Origin: GCA-2401735 sp051252095
Lineage (GTDB): Bacteria > Pseudomonadota > Gammaproteobacteria > Burkholderiales > Methylophilaceae
Length of the DNA: 64,000 nucleotides
NCBI GenBank assembly: GCA_051252095.1
Contig: JBPOFK010000009.1
Span: 1 to 64,000 of the forward strand
Reading direction: 5' to 3'
In this document: one piece after another, positions 44,197-53,536 of the stretch
Position numbering within the stretch: position 1 is the first letter of the stretch
How the letters are laid out: each line of letters opens with the position of its first letter
Translations under genes and position numbers: made by a program
The notes under the pieces: model-generated
Seen by the model: only the letters and a program-made list of their open reading frames with translations
Told to the model about the DNA's origin: nothing
Database searches by the model: none

Positions 44197-45309
44197 ATGT
44201 TAAAAGTAGGTTTTGTTGGTTGGCGCGGTATGGTAGGTTCAGTGCTCATGCAACGCATGATGCAAGAGAGTGACTTTGCGGCTATTGAACCGCAATTTTT
44301 CACAACATCGCAAACAGGTGCCGCCGCACCTAGTATTGGTAAGGATTCGCCTGCACTAAAAGATGCGAAAAACCTTAATGAACTTAAAACAATGGATGTG
44401 ATTGTCACTTGCCAAGGTGGTGATTACACGTCTGAAGTATTCCCAAAGCTTAGAGGTGATGGATGGCAGGGGCATTGGATTGATGCTGCTTCAAGTTTAC
44501 GCATGGAGAAAGATGCCATTGTCGTGCTGGATCCGGTCAATATGGATGTCATTGAAGATGCCTACGTCAATGGAAATAAAAATTGGATTGGCGGCAACTG
44601 CACGGTGTCGCTGATGTTAATGGCGATGCATGGTTTATTTAAGGCTGACTTAATTGACTGGATAACTTCAATGACTTATCAAGCGGCATCGGGAGCTGGC
44701 GCTAACAATATGCGCGAACTGATTGCTCAGATGAGGGCAATTAGTGCGCCTGTGTCTGATTTAATCGACAATCCTTCCACAGCAATACTTGAAATTGACA
44801 AAAAAGTAGCTGATACACTTCGTTCTGACAACTTTCCAACTGATAATTTCACCGTGCCATTAGCTGGCAGTTTGATTCCATGGATTGATAAAGATCTTGA
44901 AAATGGTCAAAGTAAAGAAGAGTGGAAAGCTGGCGTTGAAACGAACAAAATATTAGGTCGTCAAGACAACCCGATTATGATTGATGGTTTATGTGTGCGT
45001 ATTGGTGCGATGCGTTGCCACGCACAAGCGCTGACAATCAAACTGAAGCAAGATGTCCCGCTAGATGAAATTAACCAGATGCTTGAAGAAGCAAACAACT
45101 GGTCGGCAGTGATTCCGAATGAGCGTGAAGCAAGTATGATGATGTTGTCTCCTGCTGCCGTTACTGGGACATTGTCCACACCAATTGGGCGCGTGCGTAA
45201 ACTGTCAATGGGAGGTGATTATATTTCGGCCTTTACCGTTGGGGATCAGTTGTTATGGGGCGCGGCTGAGCCATTAAGGCGTATGCTACGCATCTTGGTG
45301 GAATCGTAA
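44197..45309 (+). CDS. asd: Aspartate-semialdehyde dehydrogenase
   Basis: Reduces aspartyl phosphate in the Lys/Met/Thr pathway. 370 aa, of the Gram-negative type, starting VGFVGWRGMVGSVLMQRMM. The catalytic Cys135 lies in GGNCTVSLMLMA, as in E. coli Asd. The later motif SGAGANNMRE and LCVRIGAMRCHAQALTIKL with the active His are intact. In betaproteobacteria it precedes fimV, as here. Confidence 0.97.
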   Translation: MLKVGFVGWRGMVGSVLMQRMMQESDFAAIEPQFFTTSQTGAAAPSIGKDSPALKDAKNLNELKTMDVIVTCQGGDYTSEVFPKLRGDGWQGHWIDAASSLRMEKDAIVVLDPVNMDVIEDAYVNGNKNWIGGNCTVSLMLMAMHGLFKADLIDWITSMTYQAASGAGANNMRELIAQMRAISAPVSDLIDNPSTAILEIDKKVADTLRSDNFPTDNFTVPLAGSLIPWIDKDLENGQSKEEWKAGVETNKILGRQDNPIMIDGLCVRIGAMRCHAQALTIKLKQDVPLDEINQMLEEANNWSAVIPNEREASMMMLSPAAVTGTLSTPIGRVRKLSMGGDYISAFTVGDQLLWGAAEPLRRMLRILVES

Positions 45310-45389
45310 ATCTAATGCAATATTGAATTTTTAGGCGCACCATAATAACGTGTCACGAATTGTTTTTGTATAAAAAACACACTAATCAT

Positions 45390-45418
45390 TAAACAATTAC
45401 ATACGTTGTGAATATAAT
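45390..45418 (+). promoter_or_regulatory. Candidate sigma-70 promoter for fimV
   Basis: TAAACA (45390-45395) and TATAAT (45413-45418) are spaced 17 bp apart. The -10 is perfect, the -35 shares four of six bases. It lies about 100 bp before fimV in a 207-bp AT-rich gap. Confidence 0.4.
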
Positions 45419-45516
45419 GTGTATTATGAGCTTGCATCCCTAACTGATTGATGTTAATTTCGTTATTGCAATAAAAGCAGTAAATTATAGGCTTAAAAAA
45501 ATATTAAGGTGGAAAA

Positions 45517-48363
45517 GTGCATCTCTCAAAAATAAAGAAATTGTCAATAGCTATAAGCTTGACGCTATTACCCGTTTCAGTTTTGGCAGCAGGGCTTGGT
45601 CAATTAAATATGGCATCAGGGATAGGTGAGCCCCTAAGAGCAGAGATTGAACTTCTATCTGTAAGCCCAGCCGAAAAAGCATCGCTTAAGGCCAAAATTG
45701 CACCAGAGTCAACCTATGCAGCACAAGGGCTGGAGCGTCCAGCGTCACATCAAGATATCCAAGTACAAATTGCAAAAGGAAGTAACGGTAAGGATGTACT
45801 AAAGCTTAGGTCAAATCAACCAATTGATGAGCCTTTTTTGGATATGCTGGTTGAGGTTGAATGGGAAACAGGGCGTATATTAAGAGAGTACACAGTTTTA
45901 TTAGACCCACCAGGTTATAACAATAAAGCTGCTGAAATAGAAACTCCCGCAGTTCAGACAACGAATAATTTAAAAACGACACCAGCAGAACCCGTAAAAC
46001 CTATAAATACAATTACACCTACAGCAAGCGCGATAACTAATACTGACGCTGCTGTTCCACCAGAAGATTATTTAACTAAAAATGGCGATACTTTATCTAA
46101 AATCGCACGGCGGATGAAGCCGGAAGGTGTCAGCTTGGATCAAATGCTGGTTGGTTTGTTTGAAGCAAACCCAGAAGCTTTTGATGGCAGCAACATGAAT
46201 AGATTGAAGGTGGGGAAGATATTGCAGCCTCCCACGCAAGAAGCATTAGAAACGATATCTAGAAAAGAAGCTGTTAATGAGATTAAGTTACAAACTGCAA
46301 ATTGGAATGAGTATCGAAATAAACTAGCTGGCATTGTTGATACTAGTACACCTTTGGCGAGTGAGGAAGAGTCACAATCAAGTAGCGGTAAAATTAAGCC
46401 AGCGACCGAAGATCAATCAGCAGAAGAAAGCGCTGGACCAAAAGACGTTGTTAAACTGTCGTCTGGTGACGCAAAAGCGATTGAAGCTGATATGCAAGCA
46501 AAAATCACTGCGTTACAAGAAGAAGTAAGTGCGCGTGAAAAGGGATTAAAAGAGGCGCAAGATAGAATTGGCGCGCTAGAAAAACAAATAGAAGACATGC
46601 AAAAACTACTTACGTTGCGAAGTGATGCAATGGCAGATGTACAAAATGCATCTGAAGAAGAGCCTGTAGTTGAAGCAGAAGAAGTACAAACTGAACAGGC
46701 GGAAGTAGAACAATCAGCACCTGTAGTAAGGTTAGGTACTAAATTAGAGGGTGCTGAAGAAGCCAAGCAAACGCCGGTAGCGCCTACAACAGAACAGCCG
46801 AAACCACAAGCTGCGCAAAAGCCAGTCCAGGCGCCAGCTGAACAACCTAGCTTTATCTCAAGTTTACTTGAAACATTCACAGGCATCTTTAAAGACTTTA
46901 ACGCAACGATATTAGGTGCAGTTGCAGCACTACTTGCTTTAGTCATTGGTGCGTGGGTCTATTTGCGTAATAAGCGTAGAAAAAATCTTGCTGATTTTGA
47001 GCAAGGTATTATGACTTCAGGTGGTTTGAAAGCGAATACAGTGTTTGGTAATACATCGGGTGCAAGTGTAGATACTGGGGATACTTCATTCTTAACTGAC
47101 TTCTCACAAAGCACAAGTGGAGGCATGATTGACACTAATGATGTCGATCCAATTGCAGAGGCAGAAGTGTACATGGCCTATGGGCGTGATGCACAAGCTG
47201 AAGAAATATTAAAAGACGCTATTTCAAAAGAACCTAAGCGTTATGAGTTGCACTTAAAGCTACTAGAGATGTATGCCGCTAGCAAGAATATGTCTGCTTT
47301 TGAAACGGTATCAGGCGAACTGTACACGACATTAGGTGCAGACGACCCTACATGGGAAAAAGTAGCAGAAATTGGTATTAAACTAGAGCCAAATAATCCA
47401 CTATATCAAATCAAAGAGGGTCTGCCAGTAGCAAAAGAAGTTGAAGATAACAATACAGATAAAAAGTTGGACGCTACAGATTTTGATGATTCTCCGTTAG
47501 CCGGAGAGGCTGATTTAGATTTTTCATTGAATGAGGAAGCTAATGAGGAGGATGCTTTTTCTGGCACTTCTCTAGATGACATCCCTACCATTACTGATGA
47601 CGAAGCAAAAAGTGATGATGAAGATGAAGCGTCTCTGGATATGCCTGATGTACAAGGAACTGATAACGATGCACTTGAGTTTGATTTAAATTCCGACGAT
47701 GACGCTAAAGATTACCAAAATAATGATACAGATGCGGCGGTAGAAGAAGATTCATTTGCTCATACAATGCCTAATTTGGATTTCCCATCGTTAGACGTTG
47801 ATTCGAGTGCACTTGACGTTACTGGGTTAGATGAAGAAAAATCGGAAGAGGAAGAAGTTTCAGATGAAGATGCAAGCTTAGCAACGCCTGTTTTGGAAAT
47901 GCCAAGTGACTTATCATTAGATATGCCTGAGTCTGATCAACCAACAAATGATGTAGAAGAGGCTGGGATAGAACTAACTGGTGATGAAGCAGACGAAGCT
48001 GAGACCTTTGATTTTGATATTGATACGCTTACAGATGATACCGTGACTTCAGAGGGCGATGCTGAGACAGCAGAAGTGCCTGAAGACTCAAATGTGTTAG
48101 ATATGTCAGATATTTCATTAGATGTTGATGATGAGGTAGGTGGTGCAATTTCTGACGCGGAAGTGTCAGTTGAAACTGACGCTGAGCCAGAAACACCAGA
48201 TACACCTGAATCAGAAGAGGTCGAAACCAAGCTTGAGTTGGTCGCTGCATATATTGATATGGAAGATAAAGAGGGTGCCAAAGAACTACTTGATGAGGTG
48301 CTTAAAGAAGGTGGAACTAATCAACGTAAGCGCGCTGAAGATATTTTAGCAAGCTTAAGCTGA
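45517..48363 (+). CDS. fimV: FimV-like peptidoglycan-binding hub protein
   Basis: A 948-aa protein with domains in order: signal peptide (1-24, cleaved after VLAA); FimV N-terminal domain (GLGQLNMASGIGEPLRAEIEL); LysM (about 188-238, DYLTKNGDTLSKIARRM); coiled coil (about 320-370); one membrane helix (about 462-485); TPR-like helices near 545-610; a long acidic Asp/Glu-rich region (about 650-890); and the FimV C-terminal domain (about 905-948). Organises type IV pili, polar signals and cell-pole assembly in Pseudomonas. GTG start with AAGGTGG upstream. It is followed by a terminator. Confidence 0.93.
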   Translation: MHLSKIKKLSIAISLTLLPVSVLAAGLGQLNMASGIGEPLRAEIELLSVSPAEKASLKAKIAPESTYAAQGLERPASHQDIQVQIAKGSNGKDVLKLRSNQPIDEPFLDMLVEVEWETGRILREYTVLLDPPGYNNKAAEIETPAVQTTNNLKTTPAEPVKPINTITPTASAITNTDAAVPPEDYLTKNGDTLSKIARRMKPEGVSLDQMLVGLFEANPEAFDGSNMNRLKVGKILQPPTQEALETISRKEAVNEIKLQTANWNEYRNKLAGIVDTSTPLASEEESQSSSGKIKPATEDQSAEESAGPKDVVKLSSGDAKAIEADMQAKITALQEEVSAREKGLKEAQDRIGALEKQIEDMQKLLTLRSDAMADVQNASEEEPVVEAEEVQTEQAEVEQSAPVVRLGTKLEGAEEAKQTPVAPTTEQPKPQAAQKPVQAPAEQPSFISSLLETFTGIFKDFNATILGAVAALLALVIGAWVYLRNKRRKNLADFEQGIMTSGGLKANTVFGNTSGASVDTGDTSFLTDFSQSTSGGMIDTNDVDPIAEAEVYMAYGRDAQAEEILKDAISKEPKRYELHLKLLEMYAASKNMSAFETVSGELYTTLGADDPTWEKVAEIGIKLEPNNPLYQIKEGLPVAKEVEDNNTDKKLDATDFDDSPLAGEADLDFSLNEEANEEDAFSGTSLDDIPTITDDEAKSDDEDEASLDMPDVQGTDNDALEFDLNSDDDAKDYQNNDTDAAVEEDSFAHTMPNLDFPSLDVDSSALDVTGLDEEKSEEEEVSDEDASLATPVLEMPSDLSLDMPESDQPTNDVEEAGIELTGDEADEAETFDFDIDTLTDDTVTSEGDAETAEVPEDSNVLDMSDISLDVDDEVGGAISDAEVSVETDAEPETPDTPESEEVETKLELVAAYIDMEDKEGAKELLDEVLKEGGTNQRKRAEDILASLS

Positions 48364-48381
48364 GGCTTTCATCAATAATCT

Positions 48382-48408
48382 AAGCCGGACTGACGTCCGG
48401 CTTTTTTA
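48382..48408 (+). terminator. Intrinsic terminator after fimV
   Basis: A 9-bp GC-rich stem (48382-48390 with 48395-48403), loop TGAC, ending in a T run to 48408. Clear rho-independent terminator for fimV. Confidence 0.93.
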
Positions 48409-48447
48409 TATTTATTGTAATACGCTGAATATAGGTCATGATGTGGG

Positions 48448-49080
48448 ATGGCAATTAATATAACAACGCAATTAATACTACTTTTTATGTTTGCGCTCAC
48501 CTTAAATGTGTGGGGAATCAAAACGTTATTGCTATTGTTTTCAGTGTTGTTTTTGTTTCAGCTGTATCTTAAAAATAAACATTACTACCAATTGATGAAG
48601 CGATTAAAATGGTTTTATTTGGTGATGTTCATTATCTTTGTCTTTAACACGCCCGGACAGCATATCCCCAATTGGCCTTCTTGGGCACAGCCCACCTACG
48701 AGGGTGTAGAAGCAGGTGTCAGGCAACTCATTAGAATAGCGCTAATACTCGGCGCGTTATCGCTAGTTTTAATTAATAATAACAAACAAGAACTAATCTC
48801 AGGCTTGTACTTTCTGATAAAGCCCTTAGCTTATCTAGGTTTAGATATACAGCGATTCTCAGCAAGATTGTGGCTAACGTTGCATTATGTAGAATTGCGA
48901 CAAGAAGGGGTTGATAACAGGCCAACACCAAAGCATATATCAGATAGTTTAAGAGAGATATTTGCAGATGACAGACACGATAATCTTGTAGTTAAGTTAA
49001 ACAAGCCGGAGTTCACCTTTGTTGATGTAGTTGCTATTTTCACTATGTTTCTTGTTTTGATTTACGCTATTTGGTGGTAA
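48448..49080 (+). CDS. Membrane protein, CbiQ/EcfT-like
   Basis: A 210-aa protein with about five hydrophobic helices. Its order of helices and the sequence SARLWLTLHYVELRQEG near residue 145 recall the cytoplasmic coupling helix of CbiQ/EcfT transporter subunits, but the Ala-Arg-Gly motif of those is not exact and no ATPase or substrate-binding subunit is nearby. Overlaps truA by a few bases or nearly so, and follows the fimV terminator. Function unknown; a role separate from transport is possible. Confidence 0.65.
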   Translation: MAINITTQLILLFMFALTLNVWGIKTLLLLFSVLFLFQLYLKNKHYYQLMKRLKWFYLVMFIIFVFNTPGQHIPNWPSWAQPTYEGVEAGVRQLIRIALILGALSLVLINNNKQELISGLYFLIKPLAYLGLDIQRFSARLWLTLHYVELRQEGVDNRPTPKHISDSLREIFADDRHDNLVVKLNKPEFTFVDVVAIFTMFLVLIYAIWW

Positions 49081-49085
49081 GTGCT

Positions 49086-49868
49086 TTGATACGAATCGCA
49101 TTAGGAGTGGAGTATGATGGTGCTAGCTATTGCGGTTGGCAAAGTCAATCAAGTGGTTGTGGTGTTCAGGATTTTTTAGAAGCAGCTATTGCTAAAATTG
49201 CTCAACATCCGATTCGTATTCATGCAGCTGGTCGCACGGATACGAGTGTGCATGCTTTAATGCAAGTTGTTCATTTTGATGTGGATGTAATTAGGCCAGA
49301 TACTGCTTGGGTGAGAGGTGTTAATGCCTTCCTGCCATCATCAATTCGGGTTCTTTGGTCGAAACGAGTGTCTGATACTTTTCATGCACGCTTTTCAGCT
49401 CAGCGTCGTAGTTATGAGTATTTGCTGATTAATGCAGCTGTTGCTTCTGCCTTATTAGCAACGAAGGCAGGCTGGTACCATCTTCCTTTGAATTTCAGTG
49501 CGATGCAACAAGCTATTCAATACTTAATTGGGGAGCATGATTTTAGTGCATTTCGAGCCAGCGAGTGCCAAGCAAAGTCACCAGTTCGCAATATATATGA
49601 TGCATCGATTGATCAGTATGGAAATAAGTTTGTGTTCAGATTCTCTGCAAACGCTTTCTTACAACATCAAGTACGAAATATGATTGGCGCACTTATTTAT
49701 GTTGGCAACGGTAAGCATCCTCCCGTATTCATCAATGATTTATTAACACAACGTAATCGAACTTTATCTCCACCAACATTTTCTCCAAATGGCTTATATT
49801 TAACGGGCGTTGAATACGATGGGCAATGGCAATTACCGGTGCAAAATCAACACATCAGCCTGATTTAA
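49086..49868 (+). CDS. truA: tRNA pseudouridine(38-40) synthase
   Basis: Makes pseudouridine in tRNA anticodon stems. It starts IRIALGVEYDGASYCGWQSQ and has the catalytic Asp in AAGRTDTSVHAL, with RRSYEYLLIN and FSANAFLQHQVRNMIGALI. 260 aa. Start choice: TTG 49086, with GGTGG about eight bases upstream; GTG 49074 and TTG 49071 are alternatives and overlap the previous stop. It precedes trpF by 66 bp, the usual betaproteobacterial order. Confidence 0.94.
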   Translation: MIRIALGVEYDGASYCGWQSQSSGCGVQDFLEAAIAKIAQHPIRIHAAGRTDTSVHALMQVVHFDVDVIRPDTAWVRGVNAFLPSSIRVLWSKRVSDTFHARFSAQRRSYEYLLINAAVASALLATKAGWYHLPLNFSAMQQAIQYLIGEHDFSAFRASECQAKSPVRNIYDASIDQYGNKFVFRFSANAFLQHQVRNMIGALIYVGNGKHPPVFINDLLTQRNRTLSPPTFSPNGLYLTGVEYDGQWQLPVQNQHISLI

Positions 49869-49934
49869 TTAGTACTTGTGACACAGGGTAAAGTTTGAGA
49901 TAGTCTTAAACAATAAAGTATCATGAGGGTAGCA

Positions 49935-50549
49935 ATGCGAACGCGTATAAAAATTTGTGGCATAACTCGAGCGGAAGATGCTATTTCTGCTGTCAAACAG
50001 GGCGCCGATGCTATTGGTTTGGTGTTTTATGCACCAAGTCCACGTTGTGTGTCGATTGCACAAGCACTTGCTATCACTGATGCACTGCCACCGTTCGTTA
50101 GCGTTGTCGCTTTATTCGTGAATCCGACACAAGCAGAGGTTAAGCAAGTGTTGTCGGCTGTGCATATTGATTTGTTACAATTTCATGGCGATGAAGATGA
50201 AGCTGCATGTGTGCAATATGAATTGCCTTATTTAAAGGCAATTCGGGTTAAATCAGATACAAATTTGATACAATATGCACAGTTATATCCTAATGCAAAA
50301 GCTTTGCTGTTGGATACCTATTCTGATCATGCGTTTGGTGGAACTGGGGAAACGTTTAATTGGGACGTAATTCCTAAAAAATTACCAAAACCAATCATTC
50401 TTGCTGGCGGACTTAGTGCTGAAAACGTGGCGCAAGCAGTGCAACAAGTAAGGCCCTATGCAGTTGATGTGAGTGGCGGAGTGGAACAAAGTAAAGGGAT
50501 TAAAGATCCAATTAAGATTGCAAAATTTATCTCAGCAGTGAATAGCTGA
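49935..50549 (+). CDS. trpF: Phosphoribosylanthranilate isomerase
   Basis: Tryptophan-pathway (beta-alpha)8 isomerase, 204 aa. It starts MRTRIKICGITR with the catalytic Cys8 and has GLVFYAPSPR, LLQFHGDED, LLLDTYSDHAFGGTG and the phosphate-binding LAGGLSAENV and DVSGGVE. ATG 49935 is preceded by GAGGG; a further ATG at 49923 is too close to the ribosome site. trpB follows after 70 bp. Confidence 0.96.
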   Translation: MRTRIKICGITRAEDAISAVKQGADAIGLVFYAPSPRCVSIAQALAITDALPPFVSVVALFVNPTQAEVKQVLSAVHIDLLQFHGDEDEAACVQYELPYLKAIRVKSDTNLIQYAQLYPNAKALLLDTYSDHAFGGTGETFNWDVIPKKLPKPIILAGGLSAENVAQAVQQVRPYAVDVSGGVEQSKGIKDPIKIAKFISAVNS

Positions 50550-50619
50550 TGATGTGTTTTGATTCAATAAGATTTGAGTTGATATGCGTTGCATGTATAT
50601 CAATAACAAGGAGTGAGTA

Positions 50620-51822
50620 ATGCAGTTATATGATATGCCAGATGAGCGCGGTCATTTTGGTCAATTTGGTGGTTCTTTTGTTGCGGAAACCTTGGTTGAA
50701 GCGCTTGATGAATTACGGGTTATGTATGAAAAATATCGCCATGATCCAACATTTTTAGCTGAGTATGCTTATGATTTAAAACATTTTGTTGGACGCCCCA
50801 GTCCAATTTACCATGCACAGCGTTGGTCAGACAAAGTGGGTGGTGCTCAAATTTATCTTAAACGTGAAGATTTAAACCATACAGGTGCACATAAAGTAAA
50901 CAACACCATAGGGCAGGCCTTGCTAGCTAAACGGATGGGCAAGCCCAGAGTGATTGCGGAAACAGGCGCAGGACAGCACGGTGTGGCCACTGCCACCATT
51001 GCCGCACGCTTAGGGCTAGAGTGCGTTGTTTATATGGGCAGTGAAGATGTTAAACGCCAGGCGCCAAACGTTTTTAGGATGAAATTACTAGGTGCTACAG
51101 TCGTGCCAGTTGAAAGCGGTTCTAAAACACTTAAAGATGCACTCAATGAAGCGATGCGTGACTGGGTAACCAATATTTCAAATACCTTCTATATTATCGG
51201 TACAGTCGCTGGCCCACATCCTTATCCCATGATGGTGAGGGATTTTCAAGCCGTTATTGGTGTAGAAGCTAAAGTACAAATGCAAGAAATGATTGGTCGC
51301 CAGCCTGATGCCGTAGTTGCTTGTGTTGGCGGCGGCTCAAATGCCATGGGTATTTTCTATCCTTATATTGACTTGCCGGATGTGCGTCTAATCGGTGTTG
51401 AAGCTGCAGGTCATGGACTAGAGACTGGCGCGCATGCAGCGCCTTTAAGTACTAACAGCGCAGTTGGTGTGCTACATGGTAACCGTACTTATCTAATGCA
51501 AGATGAAGATGGCAATATTATTGAGACACACTCAATTTCGGCAGGTTTAGATTATCCAGGTGTTGGCCCTGAACATGCATGGTTAAAAGACATCAAACGT
51601 GCAGAATACGTAGGCATCACTGATGACGAGGCGATGACTGCATTTCACAGTTTATGTAGAACAGAAGGCATTATTCCCGCACTAGAATCCAGCCATGCGT
51701 TGGCACATGCCGAAAAAATGGCAAAACAAATGCGCAAAGATGAGGTTATATTAGTCAATCTTTCTGGTCGAGGCGATAAGGATATTAATACTGTCGCCAA
51801 ATTAGCCAACATCACCTTATAA
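50620..51822 (+). CDS. trpB: Tryptophan synthase beta subunit
   Basis: PLP enzyme joining indole and serine. 400 aa, with the PLP lysine Lys92 (HTGAHKVNN), ETGAGQHGVATAT, CVGGGSNAMGIFYP and the monovalent-cation region. The start has AAGGAG upstream. It forms the alpha2beta2 complex with the trpA product, encoded 21 bp downstream. Confidence 0.97.
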   Translation: MQLYDMPDERGHFGQFGGSFVAETLVEALDELRVMYEKYRHDPTFLAEYAYDLKHFVGRPSPIYHAQRWSDKVGGAQIYLKREDLNHTGAHKVNNTIGQALLAKRMGKPRVIAETGAGQHGVATATIAARLGLECVVYMGSEDVKRQAPNVFRMKLLGATVVPVESGSKTLKDALNEAMRDWVTNISNTFYIIGTVAGPHPYPMMVRDFQAVIGVEAKVQMQEMIGRQPDAVVACVGGGSNAMGIFYPYIDLPDVRLIGVEAAGHGLETGAHAAPLSTNSAVGVLHGNRTYLMQDEDGNIIETHSISAGLDYPGVGPEHAWLKDIKRAEYVGITDDEAMTAFHSLCRTEGIIPALESSHALAHAEKMAKQMRKDEVILVNLSGRGDKDINTVAKLANITL

Positions 51823-51843
51823 AAATGAGAAATTCTTTACACT

Positions 51844-52638
51844 ATGTCACGTATTCAATCAACCTTTGCTAAATTAAAAGCAATTAATAAAAAAGCACTT
51901 ATCCCATACATCACGGCCGGAGATCCACATCCTAACTTCACAGTGGATCTTATGCATACCATGGTTAACAATGGTGCCGACATTATTGAGCTAGGCGTGC
52001 CTTTTTCAGATCCAATGGCTGATGGCCCAGTGATTCAACGTGCAAGTGAACGCGCTTTAGCCCACAAAGTAGGATTAAGAAAAGTCTTAGAATTAGTAAA
52101 AGAGTTTCGGCTGAAGGATCAGAGTACACCCGTTGTCTTAATGGGCTATGCAAACCCAATTGAGGCTATGGGGATTGAAGTTTTTGCCAATAAGTCGAAA
52201 GAGTCTGGCGTGGATGGCGTATTGACGGTTGATTACCCACCGGAAGAGTGTCATGATTTTATTGCTAAATTACACAAGCATGAGATAGATAGTATTTTCT
52301 TGCTTTCACCAACGACAGAAAAAAAACGAATTGACTTGGTGGTAAGGCAAGCAACTGGATTTTTGTACTATGTTTCGCTTAAAGGTGTTACAGGTGCAGC
52401 TAATCTAGATATAGATGAGGTAAAATCACGCGTTGCTGACATAAGAAAACAGACGGATTTGCCAGTTGGTGTAGGCTTTGGCGTAAAAGACGCAGCAACA
52501 GCGAAATCTGTAGCAGCGTTTGCCGATGCAGTTGTAGTTGGTAGCCGTACGGTTTCTACGATTGAAGAGTCTACTGAAGACACTTTAATGCAGAATATAG
52601 GTAAATTAATACAAGAATTGCGATCAGCAATCGATTAA
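51844..52638 (+). CDS. trpA: Tryptophan synthase alpha subunit
   Basis: Cleaves indole-glycerol phosphate. 264 aa, with catalytic Glu49 and Asp60 in IIELGVPFSDPMADGP and the phosphate site GVGFGVKDAATA. It follows trpB and precedes accD by 18 bp, so trpBA-accD-folC probably form one transcript. Confidence 0.97.
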   Translation: MSRIQSTFAKLKAINKKALIPYITAGDPHPNFTVDLMHTMVNNGADIIELGVPFSDPMADGPVIQRASERALAHKVGLRKVLELVKEFRLKDQSTPVVLMGYANPIEAMGIEVFANKSKESGVDGVLTVDYPPEECHDFIAKLHKHEIDSIFLLSPTTEKKRIDLVVRQATGFLYYVSLKGVTGAANLDIDEVKSRVADIRKQTDLPVGVGFGVKDAATAKSVAAFADAVVVGSRTVSTIEESTEDTLMQNIGKLIQELRSAID

Positions 52639-52656
52639 ATCAACATTGGGGTAGCT

Positions 52657-53514
52657 ATGAGCTGGTTAGATAAGATTCCACAAAAAATTCAACACGTCGT
52701 CGGGAGCGTACAAAAGCGTAGTATGCCTGAAGGACTATGGAGTAAATGTGATGCATGTCAGTCTGTATTATACAAAACAGACTTAGAAACTAACTTGGAA
52801 GTTTGCCCAGAATGTGGGCATCATAATCGGATTTCAGCAAGGCAAAGAATCAACTTCCTGCTTGATGCGGATAATCAACTAGAAATAGGTGAAAAAATAT
52901 CACCGATTGATTCGCTTAAATTCAAAGATAGCAAGCGATACACAGACCGTATGAAAGAGGCTCAGAAAACCGTAAAAGAGCTAGATGCTTTAGTGGTAAT
53001 AAAAGGCGCTATTTTAGAGCTGCCTGTTGTAGTGGCAGCGTTTGAGTTTAAGTTTATGGGCGGCTCGATGGGTTCAGTTGTTGGTGAGCGGTTTGTGCGT
53101 GGCGTAAATGCGGCAATTGAACATAAGACACCTTTTATTTGTGTTGCGGCGAGTGGAGGCGCAAGAATGCAGGAAGGGTTGTTGTCACTGATGCAAATGG
53201 CAAAAACGAGTGCTGCATTAACTAAGCTTTCACAAGCTGGTTTGCCTTTTATTTCAATTCTGACAGATCCAACAATGGGCGGCGTATCTGCTAGTTTTGC
53301 CATGTTGGGCGATGTAATTGTAGCGGAACCAAATGCGTTAATTGGTTTTGCTGGGCCGCGGGTGATTGAGCAGACTGTTCGAGAAACATTACCCGATGGG
53401 TTTCAGCGTGCTGAGTTTCTACTTGAACACGGTGCAATAGATGTCATTGTTGATCGACGTGAAATGCGTGAAAAACTAAAAAATATATTGGCTAATTTAA
53501 TGCATGCAGCATAA
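52657..53514 (+). CDS. accD: Acetyl-CoA carboxylase carboxyltransferase beta subunit
   Basis: Subunit of the acetyl-CoA carboxylase that makes malonyl-CoA for fatty acids. 285 aa. The N-terminal zinc ribbon has Cys31, Cys34, Cys50 and Cys53; the carboxyltransferase core has GGSMGSVVGERFVRG, AASGGARMQEG and PTMGGVSASFAML. ATG preceded by GGGG. Placed between trpA and folC as in most betaproteobacteria. Confidence 0.97.
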   Translation: MSWLDKIPQKIQHVVGSVQKRSMPEGLWSKCDACQSVLYKTDLETNLEVCPECGHHNRISARQRINFLLDADNQLEIGEKISPIDSLKFKDSKRYTDRMKEAQKTVKELDALVVIKGAILELPVVVAAFEFKFMGGSMGSVVGERFVRGVNAAIEHKTPFICVAASGGARMQEGLLSLMQMAKTSAALTKLSQAGLPFISILTDPTMGGVSASFAMLGDVIVAEPNALIGFAGPRVIEQTVRETLPDGFQRAEFLLEHGAIDVIVDRREMREKLKNILANLMHAA

Positions 53515-53536
53515 TTGTTTATAGTCGTTTTTTTCT

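Noticed and set aside
46413..46946. 177-aa open frame antisense to fimV
   Set aside because: It is a product of the repetitive acidic and Lys/Ala-rich codons of fimV; it is Ser/Ala/Cys-rich, has no ribosome site and no family resemblance.
47937..48281. 114-aa Ser/Val-rich frame antisense to fimV
   Set aside because: Low-complexity mirror of the Asp/Glu codon run of the FimV acidic region; no start signal.
50550..50619. Possible trp leader attenuator before trpB
   Set aside because: I found no short Trp-rich leader peptide and no terminator hairpin in the 70-bp gap.
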